A stretch of DNA of 11,775 nucleotides, from the NCBI GenBank assembly GCA_019232645.1, contig JAFANO010000719.1, forward strand, positions 1 through 11,775, read 5' to 3'. This DNA is from Planctomycetaceae bacterium. Lineage in GTDB: Bacteria; Planctomycetota; Planctomycetia; Isosphaerales; Isosphaeraceae. How positions within the stretch are numbered: position 1 is the stretch's first letter; each line of letters starts with the position of its first letter. The translations under genes were made by a program, and so were the position numbers. A model generated the notes under the pieces. It was given only the letters and a program-made list of their open reading frames with translations, was not told the DNA's origin and ran no database searches. Positions 6,275 through 11,775 of this stretch are shown piece after piece.

Positions 6275-7267
6275 ATGCCCGCAAACCTTCCTCCCCAATA
6301 CAGCAAGGCTGAGGAAGAGTATCGACACGCCGCGTCCCCCGCGGAACGGCTGGAGAAGCTCCGCGAGATGTTCCGGCTGCTGCCCAAGCACAAGGGGACG
6401 GAGAAGCTCCAGTCCGACCTGAAGCAGCGGATCAGCCGGCTGAAGGAGGAGATCGAGGGGGCGAAGGCGGGGCGGAAGAAGGGCGGGATGAGCCATCGCG
6501 TGCCCCGCGAGGGGGCGGGTCAGGTCGTGCTGGTGGGCCCGCCCAACGCCGGCAAGAGCGCGGTCCTGGCGGCGCTGACGAAGGCCCACCCCCAGGTCGC
6601 CCCCTACCCGTTCACGACGCGGTCGCCCTACCCGGGCATCATGGCCTTCGAGGACGTCCGGGTCCAGCTCGTCGACTTGCCGCCGATCACATCCGACTAC
6701 CTCGAATCGTGGGTGCCGAGCCTCGTCCGCTCGGCCGACGCCGCGCTGCTGGTCACCGACCTGTCCAGCGACGACAGCGCCGACGCCGTCGAGTCGGTCC
6801 TGGCCCGGCTCGCGGCGGTGCACACCGAGCTGGTCGGCACGCTCCCCTTCGACGCCGAGGACGAGACGGTCCTGCACGTCAAGACGCTGATGGTGGCCAA
6901 CAAGCTCGACGCCGAGGGGGCACGTGACCGGCTGGACGTGCTCCGCGAGTGGTTCTCGCCGCGGTTCGAGGTCCTGCCCATCTCCGCCGAAGGGGGGCAG
7001 GGTCTGGACGCCCTCCGCCGCGTCACGTACGATTTACTGGGTGTGATCAGGGTTTACACCAAGCTGCCGGGGAAGCCGGTCGATCGAGCCCGCCCCTTCA
7101 CCATTCCGATCGGCGGGACGGTCCTGGATCTTGCCGGGGAGATTCACCGCGACCTCGAGCAGATGCTCAAGTACGCGCGGGTCTGGGGTTCGGGTGTGTT
7201 CGACGGTCAGACAGTCAAGCGCGACCACGAGCTCCACGACGGCGACATCGTCGAGCTGCACGTCTAG
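6275..7267 (+). CDS. DRG/Obg-related GTPase with C-terminal TGS domain
   Basis: 330 aa. Residues 10-70 form a charged helical N-terminus (PKHKGTEKLQSDLKQRI) like the start of DRG proteins. The G domain follows: G1 GPPNAGKS (88-95), the switch region YPFTTRSPYPG (111-121), G3 DLPP (134-137), G4 NKLD (209-212) and G5 SAEG (237-240). The last 73 residues (RVYTKLPGKPVDRARPF to DGDIVELHV) are a TGS domain, a ubiquitin-like fold shared with ThrRS, SpoT and DRG/YchF. The large HTH insert of eukaryotic DRG is absent. By family it binds GTP and probably acts with ribosomes or RNA; no substrate is known for this bacterial branch. The G3 motif has Pro in place of the usual Gly, discussed separately. The gene is followed after 74 bp by the REC-ATPase gene on the same strand, so the three genes to 9436 may be co-transcribed. 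Confidence 0.9.
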   Translation: MPANLPPQYSKAEEEYRHAASPAERLEKLREMFRLLPKHKGTEKLQSDLKQRISRLKEEIEGAKAGRKKGGMSHRVPREGAGQVVLVGPPNAGKSAVLAALTKAHPQVAPYPFTTRSPYPGIMAFEDVRVQLVDLPPITSDYLESWVPSLVRSADAALLVTDLSSDDSADAVESVLARLAAVHTELVGTLPFDAEDETVLHVKTLMVANKLDAEGARDRLDVLREWFSPRFEVLPISAEGGQGLDALRRVTYDLLGVIRVYTKLPGKPVDRARPFTIPIGGTVLDLAGEIHRDLEQMLKYARVWGSGVFDGQTVKRDHELHDGDIVELHV

Positions 7268-7341
7268 GAGAGGTCGCCGATCGGGGCCGGGATGGCCGGC
7301 GCGGTCCGGTCGGGTCCGATTCGGATGGGGGGGAGCGGACG

Positions 7342-8181
7342 ATGGGAACGGCCCTGATCGTCGAGGATCATCCGGACCAGGCGGAGATGGTGGCCCGGAT
7401 GCTCCGGCTCCGCGACTACGAGCCGATCATCGCCGAGAATGGCGAGAAGGGCCTGGAACTGGCCCGGAAGTACGCGCCCGACGTCGTCCTGCTCGACCTG
7501 ATGCTGCCCGACATCAACGGGTTCGATGTCTGCCGCCGGCTCCGGAGTGAACGCGCGACGATGCTGACGCCCGTCGTCATGCTCACGGCGTTGAACGACG
7601 CGACGAGTCGCGTCCACGGCTTCCGGGTCGGCGCCAACGCCTACGTGACGAAGCCCTATGGCATGGAGCAGCTCTTCGACGCGATCACGGCCGCCCGCGC
7701 CTGGCGGGCCGGAATGGACCACTCGGACATGCAGGGGGAGATTCATGTTGAGCTGGACAGCGAGGTCATCCTGCTGCAGGACCTCAACGACTTCCTGGTG
7801 CATCTCTTCCAGCTCACCCCCTTCAACCACGAGCAGGTGATGCAGCTCCGCCAGGCGGTCATGGAGCTCTCGCAGAACGCGATCGAGTGGGGCAACCGGC
7901 ATCGGTCGGACCGGCTGGTCAATATCACCTACCGGGTCTTCGAGGATCGGGTCGAGATCGTTGTCCGCGACCAGGGCTCGGGCTTCGACCGGGACAACTT
8001 GCCCCACGCCTCCTCGCCGGACGACCCGTTCTCGCACCTCGACGTCCGAGACAAGCTCGGCCTCCGCACCGGGGGGTTCGGCCTGATGATTTGCAGGGGG
8101 ATGGTCAACGAGCTCCGGTACAACGACGTCGGCAATGAGGTGACCCTGATCAAGCGCTTCTCCAAGGCTGGGGCGCGCTGA
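7342..8181 (+). CDS. Response regulator: REC domain fused to an RsbW/SpoIIAB-like ATPase
   Basis: 279 aa in two domains. The receiver (1-120) has the acidic pair Glu8/Asp9, phospho-acceptor Asp52 (LLDLMLPD), Thr82 and the KP pair Lys104-Pro105. After a linker (121-150) comes a GHKL ATPase: N-box ELSQNAIEWGN (175-185), G1 DQGSGF (210-215) and G2-like RTGGFGLMI (242-250). No dimerisation/phospho-histidine helix is present, so this is not a histidine kinase; the ATPase resembles the anti-sigma serine kinases RsbW and SpoIIAB. The likely role is a cytoplasmic switch in which phosphorylation of the receiver changes the ATPase's kinase or binding activity towards an anti-sigma antagonist or similar partner. 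No STAS-domain antagonist or ECF/SigB-like sigma gene lies nearby. The ATG at 7342 follows a G-rich Shine-Dalgarno (GGGAG, 7331-7335). The next gene begins 46 bp later and encodes a kinase. Confidence 0.9.
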   Translation: MGTALIVEDHPDQAEMVARMLRLRDYEPIIAENGEKGLELARKYAPDVVLLDLMLPDINGFDVCRRLRSERATMLTPVVMLTALNDATSRVHGFRVGANAYVTKPYGMEQLFDAITAARAWRAGMDHSDMQGEIHVELDSEVILLQDLNDFLVHLFQLTPFNHEQVMQLRQAVMELSQNAIEWGNRHRSDRLVNITYRVFEDRVEIVVRDQGSGFDRDNLPHASSPDDPFSHLDVRDKLGLRTGGFGLMICRGMVNELRYNDVGNEVTLIKRFSKAGAR

Positions 8182-8194
8182 TGGGCCCACTCGG

Positions 8195-8214
8195 TCCGAC
8201 CCGATCCGACCCGA
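8195..8214. repeat. Perfect tandem 10-bp repeat before the kinase gene
   Basis: TCCGACCCGA occurs twice head to tail (8195-8204 and 8205-8214), ending 13 bp before the kinase ATG, in the 46-bp gap. A related inverted sequence (GGTCGGGTCCGATTCGG) lies in the gap before the preceding gene (about 7311-7327). It may be slippage in low-complexity GC-rich DNA or a binding site; no function can be assigned. Confidence 0.5.
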
Positions 8215-8227
8215 GGCATTTCCGGGG

Positions 8228-9436
8228 ATGAAGGCCAACCGCCCCACGCTCTTGGTCGTCGATGACGAGCCCGAAGTGCTCCGTTCGGTGTATGACCTGC
8301 TCCGGCTCGACTACCGTGTCATCACATGCCATCGCGGCGCCGACGCACTGAGGATCCTCGACTCCCCCGAAGAGATCCACGCCGTGATGTCGGACCAGCG
8401 GATGCCCGAGATCTCGGGCGTCGAGATCCTCAGCCGATCGAAGCAAGTCCGGCCCGAGACGACCCGCCTGCTCTTCACCGCCTATGCCGACATCCGCGCC
8501 GTCATCGACGCCATCAACGAGGGAAGCGTCTTCCGCTACATCACCAAGCCGTGGGATCCCGACGAGCTGGAGACCGTGGTCCGCCAGGCGGTCGAGCATC
8601 ACAACCTGATCGTCGAGCGGGAACGCCTGATGACCGAGCTGCGGGAGTCGAACCGGCGGCTTTCCGAGGCCAACCGGCTCAAGGGGGTGTTCATCGAGGT
8701 CGCCAGCCATGAGCTGAACACTCCCGTGGCCGTGATTGTGGGGATGACCGAGCTCTGGAAGTTGGAGCAGGGCGAGGCGGCCTCGCCCGCCGAGCGCGGC
8801 TGGGTCGAGCGGATCCATGGCGCCGGCAAGCGGCTGGCCGGCATCGTCGAGCGGATGCTCAAGCTTGTCCGGACCGAGCAGCTCGGCAGCTCGCTCCAGC
8901 TCCGGACCACCGAGCTCGGGCCGCTGATCCGCGGCGTGGTCTCCGATCTGCAACCCTACCTGACGGAGCGCGAGCAGCGGGTGGAACTCGACCTCGACCC
9001 CGAGCTGGGCTCGGCCGAGGTCGACCCGTCGAAGCTGGCCGACATCTTGACGAACCTGCTGGCCAACGCGATCAAGTTCACTCCCAACGGCCAGTCGGTC
9101 CGCGTGGTCGCCCGGCCGGACGGTCCGGACCGGGTCCAGTTCCAGGTCACCGACCGGGGCATCGGCATCGACCCGGCGGATCGGCTCTACCTGTTCGAGC
9201 CGTTCTTCACCGGGTTCGACACCGGGCACCATTCCTCGGGCGACTATCAGTTCAACAAGCGCGGGATGGGACTCGGCCTTTGCCTGGTCAAGGCATTCGT
9301 CGAGCTGCACGGGGGCACGATTGACGTCACCAGCGAGCCCGGCCGGGGCTCGACGTTCCGGTTCACGCTGCCCCGACGGCCGGCGCTCGCCGGGCCGGAC
9401 CGTGACGGTATCAGAGGCGGTAACTCGGCAGGCTGA
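8228..9436 (+). CDS. Soluble hybrid sensor: REC-HisKA-HATPase histidine kinase
   Basis: 402 aa, without membrane segments or a signal peptide, so cytoplasmic. The N-terminal receiver (5-125) has Asp12/Asp13, phospho-acceptor Asp56 (SDQRMPE), Thr84 and Lys107-Pro108. A short coiled coil (126-152, HHNLIVERERLMTELRES) leads to the H-box ASHELNTPVAVI with phospho-acceptor His161. The catalytic domain has the N-box NLLANAIKFTP (276-286), G1 DRGIGI (309-314), F-box LFEPFFTGF (322-330) and G2 RGMGLGLCLVK (345-355). The receiver before the kinase implies that an upstream phosphodonor gates it, or that it self-regulates. Given the layout, the REC-ATPase encoded just upstream is the obvious phosphotransfer target. 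The ATG at 8228 has only a weak GGGG immediately upstream. The stop is followed by hairpins before the convergent gene. Confidence 0.93.
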   Translation: MKANRPTLLVVDDEPEVLRSVYDLLRLDYRVITCHRGADALRILDSPEEIHAVMSDQRMPEISGVEILSRSKQVRPETTRLLFTAYADIRAVIDAINEGSVFRYITKPWDPDELETVVRQAVEHHNLIVERERLMTELRESNRRLSEANRLKGVFIEVASHELNTPVAVIVGMTELWKLEQGEAASPAERGWVERIHGAGKRLAGIVERMLKLVRTEQLGSSLQLRTTELGPLIRGVVSDLQPYLTEREQRVELDLDPELGSAEVDPSKLADILTNLLANAIKFTPNGQSVRVVARPDGPDRVQFQVTDRGIGIDPADRLYLFEPFFTGFDTGHHSSGDYQFNKRGMGLGLCLVKAFVELHGGTIDVTSEPGRGSTFRFTLPRRPALAGPDRDGIRGGNSAG

Positions 9437-9441
9437 GCCGA

Positions 9442-9484
9442 CTCCTCACGGTGCAGGAGCGACCAGGACCCGGCCCGGGGTCGC
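9442..9484. terminator. Hairpins between convergent genes, probable bidirectional terminator
   Basis: CTCCT (9442-9446) pairs with AGGAG (9455-9459), and GCGACC (9459-9464) pairs with GGTCGC (9479-9484) around a C/G-rich loop. The two stems share base 9459, so they are nearly adjacent. They begin 6 bp after the kinase stop and end 19 bp before the stop of the convergent gene at 9503. No T-tract is present, but GC hairpins between convergent genes commonly mark transcript ends. Confidence 0.4.
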
Positions 9485-9502
9485 GATGTCAATGAGAGAC
9501 GA

Positions 9503-10039
9503 TCAGGAGGGTTCGGGTTTGGCGGCGGCGGCCGGCGACGACGCCGAGCCGGCGCGGTTCTCGATGTACTCGCGCAGGTAGCGATTGAACGTGGGGAGTC
9601 CCGCCCCATCCCATGCGGCCTCGATGGATTCTTTGAGCCGTTGATTCTCCGCCTGGAGCTCGCGGAACGCGGCGGCGTCGCTCGCGGCAGGGTCGAGCGA
9701 CAGGACCTGGTCATGGGTGTTGACCGAGAGCAGGAAGCCGTCAGCGTTTTGCCAGGGCTGGACCTGGAGCTTCATGTGCGGGTAGCGCGCGTTGCCCAGC
9801 CGGAGCGCGAAGATGGGCGGCTTACCGTCGACGGATTTGGCGACACGCTCGAACGAAGGAGGGGTCAAGAGTTTGGTGGCGTCGACATTGTCGGCCCATT
9901 GCAGGCGGCGGCGAACCACTTCGGGGGGCTGGCCCGAGGGGTAAGCATGCTCGAGGTAGATCTCCACCGCTCGCCGAAGCACGTCGATCCGCAATCCGCG
10001 GAGTTCGGAGGGCTCTGCCGGCCCGCGCGGCTCTGTCAT
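9503..10039 (-). CDS. Conserved hypothetical protein, planctomycete type
   Basis: 178 aa, no signal peptide or membrane segment. The core (about 15-115) is well structured: an N-terminal helix with YPSGQPPEVVRRRL (33-46), PPSFERV (60-66), IFALRLGNARYPHMKLQVQPW (76-96, given in part) and LLSVNTHDQVL (103-113). Cores of this type, with RLGN, YPHMKL and VNTHDQ, recur in planctomycetes as I remember them; the function is not known and none is proposed. Residues 121-142 (FRELQAENQRLKESI) are a short coiled coil, and the C-terminal tail is Ala/Pro-rich and probably disordered. The ATG at 10039 has a good Shine-Dalgarno on the minus strand (GAAGGGA, 7-nt spacing). A -10-like TATGAT (10166-10161, minus) is a weak promoter candidate. 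The gene is convergent with the kinase. Confidence 0.85.
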   Translation of the reverse strand: MTEPRGPAEPSELRGLRIDVLRRAVEIYLEHAYPSGQPPEVVRRRLQWADNVDATKLLTPPSFERVAKSVDGKPPIFALRLGNARYPHMKLQVQPWQNADGFLLSVNTHDQVLSLDPAASDAAAFRELQAENQRLKESIEAAWDGAGLPTFNRYLREYIENRAGSASSPAAAAKPEPS

Positions 10040-10464
10040 TCTCGGTCCCTTCGACGCTCTGGCGTCCCCGGAGACACCCGGCAGTCGTGTGCCCGAACGC
10101 CTCCGACGGCCGTGGCGTCATCTCGTGATCGACGCCCTTCCCGAGTCTCTCCACGATTCAATCATAAACAGCGAATCCCCCGAAAGCTACCCGAAGGGCG
10201 ATTCTCCGAACATTTCCGTCGCGATGATCAATGTGTCCTGATGGTCATGGCCGAGGCGACGCTTGGCCGAAGCGTGCTCGCTTGAAGAAGCCCACTGGGC
10301 CAGGCTGACCGAGCTGGCTGGGCGGCTGGGGACGCCGATCCTTGAGAAGAATGAATGGCAGTCGGGCGACCCCCTGCGCCACCTGCCCTCCGCCCAGCGA
10401 CCGATCCCAGCCGCTCCCCGTCGGTTGCCCTCAGGGTCGTCCCGAAGTACCATCTCGGGCCGGC
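10040..10464. other. Gap with a possible gene remnant (10263-10440)
   Basis: 425 bp between two minus-strand genes with no complete gene that I trust. The stretch after 10263 on the plus strand reads AEACSLEEAHWARLTELAGR and then LGTPILEKNEWQSGDP, which has natural-looking helix composition and G/C-ending codons, but it has no good start or Shine-Dalgarno and turns into Arg/Ser-rich frame noise after about 10390 before overlapping rbsD. It may be a decayed coding fragment or chance. A -10-like element for the left gene lies at 10161-10166 (minus). Confidence 0.25.
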
Positions 10465-10860
10465 TCAGTAGGCGCTCCCGGACAGGATGCGGACGTTGGC
10501 GTAAGGCGTGAACTCCGCCGAACGGATGATGCCCTTGACCCCGAGCGATTGCTCCTTGAACTCATGGTGCGGCACCTCGTCCACGTCGACGTCGCCGACG
10601 ATCTTGAGGATCTCCTGGTACAGCTTCGGGCTGTACTCGGTGATCTCGCTGGCAACGGTGATCGACTCGATGACCAGCTCGTCGGCGACCGCGCGGAGGA
10701 CGTCCAGGAATCGGGGGATGCCCGGCGTCAGGGTCAAGTCGATGACGTGGCCGTCGGGGGGCAAGGGGTAGGCGGCATCCACGATGAGAAGTTCGTCCAT
10801 ATGTCCCAGCTCGGCCAGCAACGAGCAGATCGCCGGGTTGAGGATGCCACCTTTTTTCAT
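10465..10860 (-). CDS. rbsD: D-ribose pyranase (RbsD/FucU superfamily)
   Basis: 131 aa, close to the normal size (131-139). It interconverts the beta-pyranose and beta-furanose forms of D-ribose so that ribokinase can act; it is cytoplasmic and usually a decamer. The family signature is complete: MKKGGILNP at the start, LGHMDELLIVDAAYPLP (18-34) with His20 and Asp28, DLTLTPGIPRFLDVL (41-55), His98/His99, and TPYANVRIL (118-126) with the Tyr120-Ala-Asn122 sugar-binding triad. This matches RbsD rather than FucU. The ATG at 10860 gives the canonical MKKG start and has a Shine-Dalgarno (AGAGGGA, about 9-nt spacing). Unlike in E. coli or Bacillus, no rbsACBK transport or kinase genes are adjacent, so ribose must be handled by genes elsewhere. 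The divergent neighbour is a secreted protein. Confidence 0.93.
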   Translation of the reverse strand: MKKGGILNPAICSLLAELGHMDELLIVDAAYPLPPDGHVIDLTLTPGIPRFLDVLRAVADELVIESITVASEITEYSPKLYQEILKIVGDVDVDEVPHHEFKEQSLGVKGIIRSAEFTPYANVRILSGSAY

Positions 10861-10932
10861 CGGACCAGGTCCCTCTTCGGCGCGCGGGGTTCGCGTGCAA
10901 CTGACGTGTCGACCCGGAAGTGCTGGGCCGGA

Positions 10933-10977
10933 ATACTCTCTTAAGATGAGTATAACCATTTCGACCGCCCGTCTCCA
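10933..10977. promoter_or_regulatory. Divergent promoter region with palindrome between rbsD and the secreted protein gene
   Basis: ATACTC (10933-10938) and GAGTAT (10948-10953) are perfect inverted arms around a 9-bp centre that itself contains the 8-bp palindrome TCTTAAGA (10939-10946). On the minus strand TATACT (10954-10949) is a good -10 and TGGAGA (10977-10972) a possible -35 with 17-bp spacing, giving an rbsD promoter with the palindrome at or just after the start of transcription. On the plus strand TATAAC (10951-10956) could be a -10 for the secreted gene, but no clear -35 precedes it. A repressor site for rbsD is the simplest reading. Confidence 0.5.
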
Positions 10978-11005
10978 CACCCTTTGAGCGTATCGAGAAG
11001 ACCCC

Positions 11006-11775
11006 ATGATCCGGTCCCTCCGTCTTTTCGGATTGATCCTCGGCCTCGGCATTGGCGGCCTGGGCCTCGCCCCGGCCTCGGCGTCCGCGCAGGCGATCGA
11101 GGTGGCGCGGCCGCCGAGGGTGCCGCTCGGCGGCGTGGACGAGATCCGGAGGACTTCGGCCTCCTGGGATCGGCGCAACGGCCCGGAGAGGCGGGTGGTC
11201 GATCAGGTGGTCCTGGTCCCCGACGTGGCGACATTCCTGGAGGCGATCGCCTGGTGGGACGAAGGGCACTGGTTCCCGATCCTGATCGACGACGTCGAGT
11301 TGACCTTCAAGTTTCTCCGGGCGTTCCGGCCGGCCCGGGTTGTCCGCTATCCCCGACGCGTCGCGCCCCCGGCGCCGGAGAAGCTCTGGGACCGAGCCAT
11401 CGCCGCCGTCGGGCGGTCATGGTCCGGCGACGGGCGGGCGGGGGCCGACCTCCTGCCGGGCGACGCGGCCCCTCACCGACTCGGGCCGACACCGCCGGGA
11501 GTGGTCCTGTCGTCGCCCGACAGCCCGATGCTCGCCGGCGCGGTCGCCCTGGCCGCGGGCCGGTTCCAGCCGCTGATCCGCTGGGAGGTGCCCAAGCGGT
11601 TCGCCGACACCCTGACGGCCGCCGAGGCCGTCACGCTGGCTCGCCAATTCGAAACCCTGATCGCCGACCGGTACCCGAACTACGGCAAGCTCGGCGACGA
11701 CTGCGACTTCGTCACGCTGGCCGGCGATTGGCCCTACCGCTACCATGTCCGGAGGGACGACTCGGCCTTCGACTT
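11006..11775 (+). CDS. Secreted protein of unknown function, N-terminal part (runs off right edge)
   Basis: The frame is open from the ATG at 11006 to the edge (256 codons) with consistently GC-ending third positions. The N-terminus is a Sec signal peptide: basic MIRSLR, a Gly/Leu-rich core (8-22), and a cut predicted after LAPASASA (residue 28, before Gln29). The mature part has many Trp and charged residues. Two stretches look alike in layout: VVLVPDVATFLEAIAWWDEG then FPILIDD, and VVLSSPDSPMLAGAVALAAG then FQPLIRWE. Each is a beta strand, an acidic turn, a helix and a second strand, as in cell-wall-binding type 2 repeats; this is only a pattern resemblance. Otherwise I do not recognise it. 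The Shine-Dalgarno is modest (GAGAAG, 5-nt spacing). The gene is divergent from rbsD, with 145 bp between the two starts. Confidence 0.8.
   Translation, partial: MIRSLRLFGLILGLGIGGLGLAPASASAQAIEVARPPRVPLGGVDEIRRTSASWDRRNGPERRVVDQVVLVPDVATFLEAIAWWDEGHWFPILIDDVELTFKFLRAFRPARVVRYPRRVAPPAPEKLWDRAIAAVGRSWSGDGRAGADLLPGDAAPHRLGPTPPGVVLSSPDSPMLAGAVALAAGRFQPLIRWEVPKRFADTLTAAEAVTLARQFETLIADRYPNYGKLGDDCDFVTLAGDWPYRYHVRRDDSAFD

Noticed and set aside
6949..7341. Longer N-terminus for the REC-ATPase
   Set aside because: In-frame sequence before 7342 lies over the GTPase gene in another frame and is Arg-rich; the REC domain begins normally at MGTALIVEDH.
8150..9310. A 386-codon minus-strand open frame
   Set aside because: It mirrors the histidine kinase, whose H, N, G1 and G2 boxes are all intact on the plus strand.

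Overview
The window is high-GC DNA with strongly GC-biased third codon positions. A prepilin-like DUF1559 N-terminus at the left edge, a DRG-type GTPase with a TGS domain, a sigma-70 factor of unusual architecture and a small YPHMKLQ/VNTHDQV protein together point to a planctomycete, most likely of the Isosphaeraceae/Gemmataceae type. This is inferred from gene content; there is no rRNA or marker gene to prove it. I see no tRNA, rRNA, CRISPR array, transposase or phage gene.

Layout, left to right. At 1-200 (minus) is the N-terminal part of a DUF1559 pseudopilin-like protein. It is divergent from a plus-strand membrane protein of the lysylphosphatidylglycerol synthase TM / UPF0104 family (473-1549). 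A 336-bp gap with a 100-nt near-perfect inverted repeat follows, then a cationic amino-acid (APC) transporter (1886-3364). Next is a TetR regulator (3531-4115) that keeps the Cys and Lys pair of NemR and has an operator-like palindrome inside its own promoter. A sigma-70 family factor follows (4258-5319), with an added N-terminal helix-turn-helix and almost no region 3.

The 955 bp from 5320 to 6274 hold at most one small minus-strand gene (5617-5904). From 6275 to 9436 is a compact same-strand cluster: a DRG/Obg-like GTPase with a TGS domain, a receiver domain fused to an RsbW/SpoIIAB-like ATPase, and a soluble receiver-histidine kinase hybrid. The last two probably form one signalling route, in which phosphorylation of a receiver controls a partner-switching type ATPase.

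The right end has a conserved planctomycete-type small protein (9503-10039, minus, convergent with the kinase), a 425-bp gap, a stand-alone D-ribose pyranase RbsD (10465-10860, minus), and a divergent secreted protein (11006 onward, plus) that runs off the edge. The 145 bp between the last two carry a short palindrome and promoter-like elements. The strongest candidates for unusual biology are the REC-ATPase/kinase pair, the sigma factor and the redox-type TetR gene with its operator.
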